Shown piece after piece: positions 44,901-54,385 of a DNA stretch of 64,000 nt. Origin of the DNA: Paramylibacter kogurei (GTDB taxonomy: Bacteria; Pseudomonadota; Alphaproteobacteria; Rhodobacterales; Rhodobacteraceae). Position 1 is the first letter of the stretch. The number at the start of each line of letters is the position of its first letter. The DNA is taken from contig NZ_MDGM01000012.1 of the NCBI RefSeq assembly GCF_002742285.1, positions 744,001 through 808,000 of the forward strand. Direction: 5' to 3'. The translations under genes were made by a program, and so were the position numbers. Below the pieces are notes generated by a model. It did no database searches. It saw only the letters and a program-made list of their open reading frames with translations, and was not told the DNA's origin.

Positions 44901-45094
44901 TTACCTCTGGTGCGGGTGCCGAGGCACGCGTTGCCGTGGGCTGGGTAATTGTTGGCGGGCTTGGATTTGCCACGGTGTTCACATTGTTTCTGACACCAAT
45001 TTTTTACCGCTGGATCGCGGTTTGGGGCGGTGCGCCGGGTGCGGCGGCAAAACGTTTGCAGGTGGAAACAGGACAATTATCACAACAGGGGTAG
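41996..45094 (+). CDS. RND efflux permease (HAE1/AcrB type)
   Basis: A 1032-residue proton-driven drug/lipophile exporter. It starts with a typical cytoplasmic head and TM1 (FVARPIFGIVLNLLIIIAGL), shows GMVVDDAIVVIENIVRKR in TM4 (Asp pair for proton transfer) and GVMAKNGILIVEFANQLR in the second half. It belongs to the HAE1 rather than the heavy-metal class. Coupled to its adaptor; no outer-membrane factor gene is adjacent. Confidence 0.93.
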   Translation: MSIEKVLHKAGFADTFVARPIFGIVLNLLIIIAGLAALSSVDVREMPDVDQPVLSIRTTYDGAVPTTVDTEVTQVLEDALSALEGLSYIESTSSSGSSRMTIDLSDGTDIDIAANEAREIVSDTLRQLPDDIDDPTVSKSDSNSDAIIRLALMGDATFDTLTQIAEGPVYERLSLIDGIAEVTVRGNRSNEFRVTLDMLSLASRGLTVFDVTTALEALRDDTALGELETQSQTLALRVGNETVTVDMIKQIPINDTTQVSDVALVQFMPEDRDVFARVNGQTAIGLDITRQSAGNTLEISRAVNVAVDELRANLPEGVQLIIASDDGIFIEGSVNEVTKSILLATGIVIAVIFLFLRSVRATFIPAVTIPVALIGTVAAIWLTGFSINTISLLALVLATGMVVDDAIVVIENIVRKRKAGMGAFAAAAAGTNEVFFAVISTTATLAAVFIPISFLPGQAGGVFSEFGFVLAFAVTLSSLTALTLAPVLSALLDPGKPNGNSNKPSKIVAQLSHGFDTVMDWAIRTPVFILGIAAAFAMIALGAASNLPSTVTPSEDRGFFLVQARGASDTTVEYLDTQVSLVEEILSPYQEAGDIAAVQSIIGVGGGTNAFIIVRLPDWSERDFTQQELVAKISGQLSSVPGVQVSARSTNSLNIRGAGRGLSFAITGTNIENMTEAADALVVAMSQDQTFLNPQLSNDSVQAQLEVTVDDAAANAMGLSAAEVTSTISALVQGEIAVSVFENDTEIDVNVVPGGPPIDDPSDIASVSLRLDDGGYVPLSAVASMDTIVSQAQIERQGGALSVAIQANLGQGIDLSASMDRIQEIAQEVLPDDMNIIFTGEAATLNDSESGIYTVFAVALIVVLLVLAAQFESFSSAVVIILTVPFGIAAALLAISISGGSLNYYSQIGLVMLIGVMAKNGILIVEFANQLREAGEDIDTAIRNALRLRIRPVMMTMVSTVFGGLPLILTSGAGAEARVAVGWVIVGGLGFATVFTLFLTPIFYRWIAVWGGAPGAAAKRLQVETGQLSQQG

Positions 45095-45195
45095 GGTGTG
45101 TTTTACGTGTCATTGATTTGCCCCGCTAATCATTTGGACAGGTTGTTGATGAACCAGTGATGTCATTTCATTTGTTTTGATATACAAGTGTCATC

Positions 45196-45762
45196 ATGAT
45201 CGATTTCAACAACCATTTCCCCCCGATGAACGCACGCACACACGAAGTGTGCGGCGCATCCGCGTTATTCTTTGCCTTTTCGCTTGCAGCGCGTTTGGGC
45301 GGAACAACCATTTGGGTGCGTGAATCTTGGCGTTCAGAACAAATTAATCCATCTGGTTTCGCGCAATATTTTGACCCACAAAACCTGTTGGTGGCGCAGG
45401 CCAAAAATCAAACAGATGTTTTGGCCGTTGGCGAAGAATCCTTGCGCGGAAAATCGGTGTCTTTGGTGGTGATAGAACTGGATCAGGATATTTCGTTAAC
45501 ACAGGGGCGACGGTTGCAATTGGCGGCGCAGGCGGGGAATACAACAGGGCTTTGTCTTATTCCTGACGGTATGGGCAGTAATGCCGCCCAAACGCGGTGG
45601 CGCTGTTCGCCAATTTTTGATGAAACGGGGGGTGTTGCGGACTCGACTCTTCAAAATTGGAGTATTATTAAGAACAAATCAGGAACATTGACAGCATGGA
45701 ATGTGAATTGGGATGCAAAAACGCGTCGTATCAATGTGGTTTCCCCGACTGCCCAGCGATAG
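45196..45762 (+). CDS. imuA: ImuA (SulA/RecA-like partner of the mutasome)
   Basis: A 188-residue protein beginning with the motif THEVCGASALFFAFSLAARL, typical of ImuA proteins of Rhodobacterales, which are RecA-like but lack a canonical Walker A. ImuA helps ImuB and DnaE2 in SOS mutagenesis. It overlaps imuB by 50 bases in another frame. The ATG at 45196 is the longest start; an in-frame ATG at 45226 lies nearer the conserved motif. Confidence 0.85.
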   Translation: MIDFNNHFPPMNARTHEVCGASALFFAFSLAARLGGTTIWVRESWRSEQINPSGFAQYFDPQNLLVAQAKNQTDVLAVGEESLRGKSVSLVVIELDQDISLTQGRRLQLAAQAGNTTGLCLIPDGMGSNAAQTRWRCSPIFDETGGVADSTLQNWSIIKNKSGTLTAWNVNWDAKTRRINVVSPTAQR

Positions 45763-47194
45763 GGTTCTACGCGTACGTCCATTTGAAACACATTCTGAAA
45801 CGCCGTTTGTTTTAACCCAAAATCAACAAAATACGCAGCGCGTGTATTGTTTAAACAGGGCTGCGGAAAAACAGGGGCTTTATCGTGGTATGGGGTTTTC
45901 CGATGCACGATCATATTGCCCCGAATTACAAAGCCAACCCGCCAATACCAATGCAGATTCACAATTTTTACATGTCTTGGCGCGTTGGGGGAAACGCTAT
46001 TGCCCTTGGGTTGGGGTGGATGGTGATGATGGGCTGTTGTTTAACGTCAGCGGATCAACACATTTATTTGGCGGCGAACAGGGGATGCTGGTTGATATGC
46101 GCCAGCGTTTGGCACGTGCGCAGATTAACGCGCGTATCGGTATTGGCGATACACGGGGGGCTGCTTGGGCACTGGCGCATTATGGCGATGATGCAACCGT
46201 GTCTGATGTGGGCGAAATTGCAAATCTTCCTATTGCGGCGCTGCGCGTTGATGCCAAAACGGACATGTCATTACAGCGCGTAGGATTGCGCAAAATATCC
46301 GATCTTTTGACATTGCCTCGCGCCAGCGTTGCACGCCGATTTGGTGGGGATGTGTTGTTACGTCTTGATCAAACATTGGGCCAGCAACCAGAACAAATTT
46401 CCCCATTGCAAGACGCCCCGCATTACGGGGTGCGTATGACATTTCCCGATCCCATTGGTCTGTATGATGATGTGATGGCGGGAACGGCGCGTTTATTGGA
46501 TCGCCTCTGCGCAAAATTAAAGGCACAGGAAATGGGCGCGCGGGTGTTGCAATTAACCCTGCGCCGTGTGGACAAGGGTAATCAACAGGTGGAATTGCGT
46601 CTGGCCGCGCCATTGCGTGATCACACCCGGATATTGCCGCTGTTTGAACGTGGCGTGCACGATGTTGATGCGGGGTTTGGTATTGATCAATTGCGCCTTG
46701 CTGCTGTGCATGTTGAACCATTGCCGAATGAACAAATCACCCCCAGTAGCGCGAAACCCCGCGATGGGTTGGATGATTTGATCACGCGACTTGGCAATCG
46801 CATTGGGTTGGAAAATATCCAACGCTTTCACCCCGCTGATAGCCATATACCAGAACGCAGTTTCCAAATTTCCCCTGCCGCATATAGCGATGCATCGGGG
46901 AATTGGGTTGCGCTGCGTCCACGCCCGTTGCGATTATTTCCCCCTGAAACAATTCGTTTTACGGGGCAGATCACATCACGCCCTCCCATGCAATTTCACT
47001 GGCGGAAAATGTTTTTTAGCATTGCCCGTGCAACCGGCCCTGAACGTATTGCGCCAGAGTGGTGGTTGCCCGATGATAATTGGCGTTCTGGTTTGCGCGA
47101 CTATTGGCGGATTGAAACACGTCAGGGGCGGCGGCTGTGGCTGTTTTTTACACCACAAAACCCCAATTGGTTTGCACAAGGGGAATTTGCATGA
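45713..47194 (+). CDS. imuB: ImuB (Y-family polymerase-like protein)
   Basis: A 493-residue Y-family polymerase homolog that brings DnaE2 to the clamp. It opens KRVVSMWFPRLPSDRVLR and shows PWVGVDGDDGLLFNVSGSTH, where the acidic residues are only partly conserved, in keeping with a catalytically inactive scaffold. An HhH-like segment (LQRVGLRKISDLLTLPRASV) lies near residue 190. Its stop overlaps the dnaE2 start (ATGA). Confidence 0.92.
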   Translation: MQKRVVSMWFPRLPSDRVLRVRPFETHSETPFVLTQNQQNTQRVYCLNRAAEKQGLYRGMGFSDARSYCPELQSQPANTNADSQFLHVLARWGKRYCPWVGVDGDDGLLFNVSGSTHLFGGEQGMLVDMRQRLARAQINARIGIGDTRGAAWALAHYGDDATVSDVGEIANLPIAALRVDAKTDMSLQRVGLRKISDLLTLPRASVARRFGGDVLLRLDQTLGQQPEQISPLQDAPHYGVRMTFPDPIGLYDDVMAGTARLLDRLCAKLKAQEMGARVLQLTLRRVDKGNQQVELRLAAPLRDHTRILPLFERGVHDVDAGFGIDQLRLAAVHVEPLPNEQITPSSAKPRDGLDDLITRLGNRIGLENIQRFHPADSHIPERSFQISPAAYSDASGNWVALRPRPLRLFPPETIRFTGQITSRPPMQFHWRKMFFSIARATGPERIAPEWWLPDDNWRSGLRDYWRIETRQGRRLWLFFTPQNPNWFAQGEFA

Positions 47195-50100
47195 TCGCGC
47201 TTAATCCATCCCTGTCATCTGGTTATGCGGAATTATGTGCGACATCAAATTTCACATTTTTACGTGGGGCATCTCATCCAGAAGAGTTGATCATTCGCGC
47301 CGCTGAATTGGGGCTAAAGGCATTGGCGATTACGGATCGTAATTCACTGGCGGGTGTGGTGCGGGCGTTTTCGGCACGCAAGGAATTGCGCCGTGAACTT
47401 GGTGAAAATGCACCGTTGCCAAAATTGATTATCGGTGTGCGATTGGTGTTGCGTAACAGCACAACACATTGGATTGCATTGCCCCAAGATCGCGCCGCAT
47501 ATGCGCGCCTGACGCGGTTATTGACCTTGGGCAAACGGCGCGCGCCCAAGGGTGAATGTTATCTTGATCTGTTGGATTTACAGGCGGGCTGTGCGGGGAT
47601 GAACCTGATTGCATTACCACAGGGTAAATTGCGCGACAGCAGGGGGGATATTGCGACATTGCGCAAATCATATCCCGCACATGTATTTGTGGGCGCGGCA
47701 CCGCGATATGATGGTAGCGATCAGCAATATTTTGATGCCTGTGCCACGCTTGCGCATCGTACCGCCGCCCCGATGGTGGCCTTGGGCGATGTTTTGATGC
47801 ACCACGCCAAACGGCGCCAGTTGGCGGATGTTTTAACCTGTATGCGCAATCACATCACGATTGATGATATTGGCACGCGTGCATTGCCAAATGCCGAGCG
47901 GCGGTTAAAGGGCGAGGCGGATATGTTGCGCCTGTTTGCTCGCCACCCCGCCGCATTGCGCCGCACGGTAGAGATTGCGGATAAATCGCATTTTTGTCTG
48001 AGCGAGCTGAGCTATGAATATCCCGATGAAATTGCGGGGGGCGAAGACCCACAAAACCGATTGGCGCGGCTGGCAAAAGATGGTTTGAAACGCCGCTATC
48101 CCAAGGGTGCGCCCGCCAGTGCCATTGCGCAAATGGACAAGGAATTGGCGCTGGTGAAAGCGTTGAAATTCCCCGCATATTTTTTAACCGTGCATGATAT
48201 TGTTACCTTTGCGCGTGATCAGGGAATTTTATGCCAAGGGCGCGGATCAGCGGCAAATTCGATCCTGTGCTATCTGTTGGGGATCACGGATGTAAGCCCC
48301 GAAATTATCACAATGGTGGTGGAACGGTTTGTATCCGAACATCGCGGTGAACCACCCGATATTGATGTGGATTTTGAACACGAACGCCGCGAAGAGGTGA
48401 TCCAACATATCTATGCCAAATATGGTCGCCACCGCGCAGGATTATGCGCAACCGTGATCCATTTTCGATCACGCGCCGCCATTCGCGAAGTAGGCAAGGT
48501 GATGGGGTTATCCCAAGATGTGACGGCCAATCTGTCTGGGCAAATTTGGGGGATGTCAAATGGTGGTGCTGATCCTGAACGGGTCAAGGAGCTAGGGCTG
48601 GATATGACCAATCCGCGTCTTGCGCAAACCATAAGGCTAATTGGTGAAATTATCGGATTTCCGCGCCATCTGAGCCAACATGTCGGGGGATTTATTATCA
48701 CCAAGGGGCGGCTTGATGAACTTTGCCCCATTGAAAATGCCGCGATGGAGGATCGCACAATTATCGAATGGGACAAGGATGACATTGATGCGCTGGGGAT
48801 ATTAAAGGTGGATATCCTGTCATTGGGCATGCTGACCTGTATTCGCAAAAGCTTTGATTTAATTGAAAATTTTTCGGGCGAGCGATTGTCTATCGCATCG
48901 GTGCCTCAGGCGGATAAACCTACCTTTGATATGCTCTGTGTGGCCGATGCGATTGGCGTGTTTCAGGTGGAAAGCCGTGCACAGATGAATTTTTTGCCGC
49001 GCATGAAACCGCGCGCATTTTATGATCTGGTGATCGAGGTGGCGATCGTGCGCCCAGGGCCCATTCAGGGGGGGATGGTGCATCCCTATATTAATCGCCG
49101 CCAAGGAAAAGAACCGGTTAGTTTCCCATCCAAGGAATTGGAACGCGTGCTGGGCAAAACCCTTGGTGTGCCGTTGTTTCAGGAACAAGCGATGCAAATC
49201 GCCGTTGTCGCGGCGGGGTTTTCCCCATCAGAGGCGGATAAACTGCGCCGATCCATGGCCACGTTTCGCCGGATGGGCACCATCGGGCAATTGCGCGATA
49301 AGTTCATTACGGGCATGTTGAAACGCGGGTATGACCAAGAATTTGCACAAAGCTGTTTTTCCCAAATCGAAGGGTTCGGTGAATATGGTTTCCCAGAAAG
49401 CCACGCCGCCGCATTTGCCATGCTGGCCTATGTTTCTGCGTGGTTGAAATGCCATCACCCAGCGGCATTTGCCTGTGCGTTGCTTAATTCACAGCCCATG
49501 GGGTTTTATGCCCCCGCCCAAATCGTGCGCGATGCGCGTGAACATCAGGTTGAAATTCGCCCAATTAGCGTGAACACAAGTGAATGGGATAACACATTGG
49601 AAAAACGTGCGGATGGCACGCTTGCCTTGCGGCTTGGCTTTCGCCAGATCAAAGGGTTTCGCCAAGAGGATGCCGCATGGATTGTTGCCGCACGTGGCAA
49701 TGGCTATCCTGATCCTGAATCGGTTTGGTTGCGTGCGGGTGTCGGTGCGACGGTGTTGGAACGCTTGGCCGAGGCGGATGCCTATGGTGATATGGGGCTA
49801 GGGCGGCGCGATGCGCTTTGGGCGGTCAAGGCGATCAAAGGGCAATCTCCATTGCCATTATTCAGCGATCAAATCGACGGAGAAGGCATTCGCGAGCCAC
49901 AGGTCAATTTACCCGTGATGCATTTGGGCGAAGAGGTGGTCGAAGATTACGTCGCCATGCGGCTTTCGCTCAAGGCACATCCAATGGAATTGCTCCGCCC
50001 CAATATTGTGGGGCTAACAACGCATGCGGATCTGGTCACAACACAATCGCGCCGCGTGAATGTGTGTGGCTTGGTCATTACGCGCCAACGCCCGGGCACG

Positions 50101-50442
50101 GCATCAGGGGTGATTTTTCTAACACTCGAAGATGAAACAGGGGTTTCAAATGTGGTGGTGTGGCCGAAAATTTACAAACAATTTCGCCGCGCTGTGATGG
50201 GCGGGCGGTTGTTGCGCGTCACGGGCCATGTGCAACGCGAGGGTATTGTTGTACATCTGATCGCCCAAACAGTGGAAGATGTTTCGCATCATTTGTCTGA
50301 TCTTGGTCATCCGATGGATGATGCGGTTGGTGTTACCCAACCCCAAGCCGATGATGCCCCACGCCGCCCGCGCAACCAACCCCGCGCCATGCATCCACGT
50401 GACCAAGCCAAACGATTATTCCCAAGCCGTGATTTTCACTAG
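47191..50442 (+). CDS. dnaE2: error-prone DNA polymerase DnaE2
   Basis: A 1083-residue C-family polymerase used in translesion synthesis after DNA damage. The PHP domain starts YAELCATSNFTFLRGASHPE. The catalytic palm has PPDIDVDFEHERRE and the finger segment VGGFIITKGRLDELCPIEN. A C-terminal OB-fold is visible (GVIFLTLEDETGVSNVVVWP). The ATG at 47191 overlaps the imuB stop and is preferred over a longer in-frame reading. I see no LexA-type GTTC-N7-GTTC box before imuA. Confidence 0.95.
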   Translation: MIALNPSLSSGYAELCATSNFTFLRGASHPEELIIRAAELGLKALAITDRNSLAGVVRAFSARKELRRELGENAPLPKLIIGVRLVLRNSTTHWIALPQDRAAYARLTRLLTLGKRRAPKGECYLDLLDLQAGCAGMNLIALPQGKLRDSRGDIATLRKSYPAHVFVGAAPRYDGSDQQYFDACATLAHRTAAPMVALGDVLMHHAKRRQLADVLTCMRNHITIDDIGTRALPNAERRLKGEADMLRLFARHPAALRRTVEIADKSHFCLSELSYEYPDEIAGGEDPQNRLARLAKDGLKRRYPKGAPASAIAQMDKELALVKALKFPAYFLTVHDIVTFARDQGILCQGRGSAANSILCYLLGITDVSPEIITMVVERFVSEHRGEPPDIDVDFEHERREEVIQHIYAKYGRHRAGLCATVIHFRSRAAIREVGKVMGLSQDVTANLSGQIWGMSNGGADPERVKELGLDMTNPRLAQTIRLIGEIIGFPRHLSQHVGGFIITKGRLDELCPIENAAMEDRTIIEWDKDDIDALGILKVDILSLGMLTCIRKSFDLIENFSGERLSIASVPQADKPTFDMLCVADAIGVFQVESRAQMNFLPRMKPRAFYDLVIEVAIVRPGPIQGGMVHPYINRRQGKEPVSFPSKELERVLGKTLGVPLFQEQAMQIAVVAAGFSPSEADKLRRSMATFRRMGTIGQLRDKFITGMLKRGYDQEFAQSCFSQIEGFGEYGFPESHAAAFAMLAYVSAWLKCHHPAAFACALLNSQPMGFYAPAQIVRDAREHQVEIRPISVNTSEWDNTLEKRADGTLALRLGFRQIKGFRQEDAAWIVAARGNGYPDPESVWLRAGVGATVLERLAEADAYGDMGLGRRDALWAVKAIKGQSPLPLFSDQIDGEGIREPQVNLPVMHLGEEVVEDYVAMRLSLKAHPMELLRPNIVGLTTHADLVTTQSRRVNVCGLVITRQRPGTASGVIFLTLEDETGVSNVVVWPKIYKQFRRAVMGGRLLRVTGHVQREGIVVHLIAQTVEDVSHHLSDLGHPMDDAVGVTQPQADDAPRRPRNQPRAMHPRDQAKRLFPSRDFH

Positions 50443-50459
50443 CAGATGCAATATGTGCG

Positions 50460-51455
50460 CTAATTCGTAACCGTATCCCGCGCTTGTGCAGGTGTCATTC
50501 CTGTCCAATCATGAAACGCGCGGTAAAATGAATTGGGATCTTGGTAGGCGAGCAAATAGCTGGTTTCTTCGGCGCTTAAGCGTTGTTCACGCAAATAGGT
50601 GAGTGCCAAAGACGCGCGCGTTTCGTCCAATATGGTTTGAAAATTGGTGCCGTCCTGTTTCAATTTGCGTTGCAGACTACGCTTGCTCATGCCGATGCGG
50701 GCGCTGACTTGATCTGATGAAACAACGCCAGAAGGCAATAATTCGGTCACAGCACGACGGACACGTTCGCCAATGGATTGGTCTTGATTAGCCTTGTGCA
50801 GGCGCAATTGCAATTCTTGTTCGACGACATTGTAAAATGCGGTGTCCGCAGAAATCAACGGGCGACGGGCATCATCCATATGCAATGTCAGGCGCGAAAC
50901 ATTTGACCGTGTGATCGGTGCGCCAACGTAATCTTTGTACGCTTGCGTGACATGATTAAATGTAGGCAATTCCACCGCCATTGGAACGATATGATGGGCG
51001 GTGAATTCGCGCATCAAATCCAAGAAAAATATAATTTCAGTGACCGCATAAATATCAGGAATGTTCAACGCACCTTCGCAGGAAAAGGTGATATCAAAAC
51101 TGTCTTTGGTTTCGCGAAAATTCAATCGGATCGGGGCAACCAATGGTTTAAATACCGCCAATCGATTTATACCAGTGTAAATATCTGGACTGGCCGAAAA
51201 CGCAAACAAGGCAGGTTGAAACGGCCCACGTGAAACGCCGCGACCCAATGTAAGCGACAGTTCCGGGTGATCCATTTCAGCGGCAATTGCATCCCAAATG
51301 GCGAAATACGTTTCGCTATCTACACCTTTGGTTTCATTTTCCAGATAATCGCTTGGCAATCCGCTTCGCGCCAAAACACGCGCAGGTGACACCCCGTGCT
51401 GATTGCAAATTTGGCGCAGGTCACCAGTAATTTTGTAAAACCTTGGGTTTGACAT
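50460..51455 (-). CDS. AraC family transcriptional regulator (arabinose-binding-domain type)
   Basis: A 331-residue regulator. Residues about 15-200 form the PF12625-like N-terminal sensor domain, and the last 100 residues hold the AraC double HTH (VSARIGMSKRSLQRKLKQDG and AYQDPNSFYRAFHDWTGMTP). I place the start at ATG 51455 (MSNPRF) with AAGGAG seven bases upstream; longer frames read into the divergent promoter region. It is divergent from iorA-iorB and likely controls them. It converges with dnaE2. Confidence 0.9.
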   Translation of the reverse strand: MSNPRFYKITGDLRQICNQHGVSPARVLARSGLPSDYLENETKGVDSETYFAIWDAIAAEMDHPELSLTLGRGVSRGPFQPALFAFSASPDIYTGINRLAVFKPLVAPIRLNFRETKDSFDITFSCEGALNIPDIYAVTEIIFFLDLMREFTAHHIVPMAVELPTFNHVTQAYKDYVGAPITRSNVSRLTLHMDDARRPLISADTAFYNVVEQELQLRLHKANQDQSIGERVRRAVTELLPSGVVSSDQVSARIGMSKRSLQRKLKQDGTNFQTILDETRASLALTYLREQRLSAEETSYLLAYQDPNSFYRAFHDWTGMTPAQARDTVTN

Positions 51456-51675
51456 CGGCATACTCCTTTGGGTTTTGCATATCTGGTGCTGGATCACGAA
51501 AACAGACCGGAACGGCGCGGTGGCGTTATTTGTTTTAATTTTGGCGCGATTTGCAAGTGTTTTTGCATGGGGATTTGCGCATTGAATGATAACATTACCC
51601 AAGGTGGTGTTTTTCGGCACGCATGCGCGATGCGATATTCACACCACAATTCAATGACATAACGGAGGAAACGAC

Positions 51676-52140
51676 GTGACACGTGAACTTAAACTTAACG
51701 GTGAAACGATCAGTACCAAGGCACAAGACGGCACGCCCTTGCTTTGGGTGATCCGCGACGAGTTGAAAATGACGGGCACAAAATTTGGCTGTGGCGTGGC
51801 ATCATGTGGTGCCTGTACCGTTCATATTGATGGGCAACCCACGCGTTCTTGTCAGACATTTATCGAAGACGTCGAAGGCGTTGAAATCACCACGATCGAG
51901 GCGATGCGCGACGATAAAATCGGCGCAGCGGTGCAACAAGCATGGACAGAACTTGATGTTGTGCAATGCGGTTACTGTCAATCTGGGCAAATCATGTCCG
52001 CAGTTGGATTATTGGCCGAAAACAAAAAACCAACAGCGGATGAAATTGATGAATACATGTGGGGCAACGCGTGTCGCTGTGCCACCTATCAACGGATACG
52101 CGCAGGCGTTCAGCGCGCCGCAGAAATTTTGGAGGCTTAA
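51676..52140 (+). CDS. iorA: (2Fe-2S) subunit of isoquinoline 1-oxidoreductase-type molybdenum hydroxylase
   Basis: A 154-residue iron-sulfur subunit. The plant-type cluster uses CGVASCGACTVHIDGQPTRS plus a further Cys, and the second cluster CGYCQSGQIM with CRCATY. It starts at GTG 51676 with GGAGGAAAC upstream. The subunit passes electrons from the molybdenum subunit encoded next, one base after its stop. Confidence 0.9.
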   Translation: MTRELKLNGETISTKAQDGTPLLWVIRDELKMTGTKFGCGVASCGACTVHIDGQPTRSCQTFIEDVEGVEITTIEAMRDDKIGAAVQQAWTELDVVQCGYCQSGQIMSAVGLLAENKKPTADEIDEYMWGNACRCATYQRIRAGVQRAAEILEA

Positions 52141-52141
52141 G

Positions 52142-54322
52142 ATGACTTTGACAACTTCGCGTCGCCGTTTTTTGCAAGGTGTCGCCGCCAGCACGGTTTT
52201 GCTGGTGGGGATGCGTGCCAATGGCGTTCTGGCCGCGGCCAGTGAAACCACCGATATCAATCCATTCGTGCGCATTGATGCCACGGGTCGGGTCACTGCC
52301 ATCGTGAAACATTTTGAAATGGGGCAGGGACCGACAACAGGGTTAACAACCCTGATTGCCGAAGAATTGGGCGTTACGATGGATCAAATCGATTTCGATT
52401 TCGCCCCATCCAACCCACAGGTATACAACAACTTGTTGTTTGGCACGTTTCAGGGCACGGGTGGATCAACCGCCATGGCCAATAGCTTTGCCCAATATCG
52501 CAATGCAGGTGCGGCCGCGCGTGAAATGTTAATTGCCGCCGCCGCCAGCGATTGGGGCGTGGATGCAACCACGCTTGATATTGTGGATGGTATGGTTACC
52601 GGTGGTGGCAAAACCGCCCCCATCGCCGACTTTGTTGCCAGTGCTGTAACACAAGATGTTCCTGCCGAACCACGGTTGCGCAAACCTGACGAATGGCGAT
52701 TGATCGGCAAAGAGGGGCGCGTAAAACGCAAAGATACGCCCGCCAAAATTGACGGTTCAGGCATATTTGCGATGGATCTTCATTTGGAAAATCAACTGGT
52801 GGTCATGATTGCACATGCGCCGCGCATGGGTGCCATTGTGAAATCATTTGATGATAGCGGCGCAAAAGACATGCCTGGCTTTGAAATGGCAAAAACATTA
52901 CCTGATAATTCGGGTGTTGCTGTATTTGCCGATACGACGTGGAACGCAATGCAAGCGCGCGATGCAATAACGGTGGAATGGGACGATACAAATGCAGAAA
53001 TGCGTTCATCCGACACAATCCGCGCCGAATTGATGAGCGCCGTTGAAACGGGTGATGCAACATATCAAACGCGCGGCGTGCAAGCCGAAACAGCAAGTGC
53101 AATGGAAAGCGCGGCAAAGGTTATTGATAAAACCTTTTATTTTCCTTTGCTGGCCCATGCCCCGATGGAACCTTTGACCTGTACCATTGAGCCGATTGCA
53201 GATGGTGGTGTAATTTTACATGATGGCGCACAATTCCCAACCTTTGGCCATATGACATTGACCCAAGTTTTGGGTCTGCCAATGGAAAAGGTTCAGGTTA
53301 AAACCGTGCTTGCGGGGGGATCATTTGGCCGTCGTGCCAACCCAACAGCGGATTACAATTTGGAATGTGCGATGGCATTCGCGCTCACGGATCGTTCGCG
53401 TCCTGTGAAATTGGTTTGGTCACGCGAAGATGACATTCGCGGTGGCTATTACCGCCCAGCGTTTGCGCACCGTGTGCGTGTGGGTTTGGATGATGCTGGG
53501 CAAATCATTGGCTGGGATCATCGTATTGCGGGGCAATCCATTATGAAGGGCACGGCGATGGAACCAATGGCCGTTCACGACGGGGTTGATCATTCATCCA
53601 TCGAAGGCGTTGCCGATACCGTGTACGCCGTGCCAGGAATGTCTGTTGGATTGACAGATCACGCCAAAGCGACAAGCGTTTTGTGGTGGCGTTCAGTGGG
53701 GCATACCCATACCGCGTTTGTGATGGAAAGCATGATTGATATGATTGCATCCGAAACCGATACCGACCCGATGGAATTGCGCCTGTCGATGTTGCCAGGT
53801 GAAACGCCTGAACAAAAACGCATGGCGGGAGTGTTGAACAAACTGGCTGAGCTAAGCAATTGGAAGGCGGGTGCGCCCGATGGACAATCGCGCGGGTTGG
53901 CTGTGCACCATTCATTTGGTTCATACGTGGCAGAGGCGGTTGATGTTTCGGGTGGTGGCGATCAGGCCGTGAAAATCGAAAAGGTTTTCTGCGCCGTTGA
54001 TTGTGGTATCGCGGTGAACCCAGACGTGATCCGCGCCCAAATGGAGGGCGGCATTGGTTACGGAATTGGCCATGTGATGCGTGATCAAATCACCCTGACA
54101 GATGGCGAAGTGGATCAAACTAATTTCCCAGATTACGAACCGTTGCGCATTTCTGACATTGGCACGATCGAGGTGGCGATTGTTGCATCTGCGGATGCCC
54201 CAACCGGTGTTGGTGAACCGGGTACACCACCATCAGGGCCGGCATTGGCCAACGCGATTGCCCGTGCGGGTGGCCCGCGAGTGACCATGCTTCCGATGAT
54301 TGACGAAGTTGAATTTGCATAA
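52142..54322 (+). CDS. iorB: Tat-exported molybdopterin-binding subunit of IorB/aldehyde-oxidase type
   Basis: A 726-residue molybdenum hydroxylase subunit. The Tat signal SRRRFLQGVAAS sends it to the periplasm. Family markers are VKHFEMGQGPTTGL, GGSFGRRANPTADYNLE and VGEPGTPPSGPALANAI near the end, with a Glu-containing active site expected at the GVGEPG loop. The real substrate may be an aldehyde or N-heterocycle. The start ATG 52142 follows GGAGG-like AGGCTTAAG. Confidence 0.92.
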   Translation: MTLTTSRRRFLQGVAASTVLLVGMRANGVLAAASETTDINPFVRIDATGRVTAIVKHFEMGQGPTTGLTTLIAEELGVTMDQIDFDFAPSNPQVYNNLLFGTFQGTGGSTAMANSFAQYRNAGAAAREMLIAAAASDWGVDATTLDIVDGMVTGGGKTAPIADFVASAVTQDVPAEPRLRKPDEWRLIGKEGRVKRKDTPAKIDGSGIFAMDLHLENQLVVMIAHAPRMGAIVKSFDDSGAKDMPGFEMAKTLPDNSGVAVFADTTWNAMQARDAITVEWDDTNAEMRSSDTIRAELMSAVETGDATYQTRGVQAETASAMESAAKVIDKTFYFPLLAHAPMEPLTCTIEPIADGGVILHDGAQFPTFGHMTLTQVLGLPMEKVQVKTVLAGGSFGRRANPTADYNLECAMAFALTDRSRPVKLVWSREDDIRGGYYRPAFAHRVRVGLDDAGQIIGWDHRIAGQSIMKGTAMEPMAVHDGVDHSSIEGVADTVYAVPGMSVGLTDHAKATSVLWWRSVGHTHTAFVMESMIDMIASETDTDPMELRLSMLPGETPEQKRMAGVLNKLAELSNWKAGAPDGQSRGLAVHHSFGSYVAEAVDVSGGGDQAVKIEKVFCAVDCGIAVNPDVIRAQMEGGIGYGIGHVMRDQITLTDGEVDQTNFPDYEPLRISDIGTIEVAIVASADAPTGVGEPGTPPSGPALANAIARAGGPRVTMLPMIDEVEFA

Positions 54323-54326
54323 AGAA

Positions 54327-54360
54327 AAACGCCGCCCCAATCTATGTTGGGGCGGCGTTT
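54327..54360. terminator. bidirectional terminator between iorB and ilvN
   Basis: AAACGCCGCCCCAA and TTGGGGCGGCGTTT form a perfect 14-bp stem around TCTATG. The minus strand continues with TTTTTCTTT, so it ends ilvN transcripts well and probably also iorB. Confidence 0.88.
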
Positions 54361-54385
54361 CACAATTCAAAACTGATTTGGGCGA

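Noticed and set aside
45095-45195. SOS (LexA) box before imuA
   Set aside because: I looked for GTTC-N7-GTTC and its complement; only a partial GAAC-N7-GTCA was found, too weak to report.
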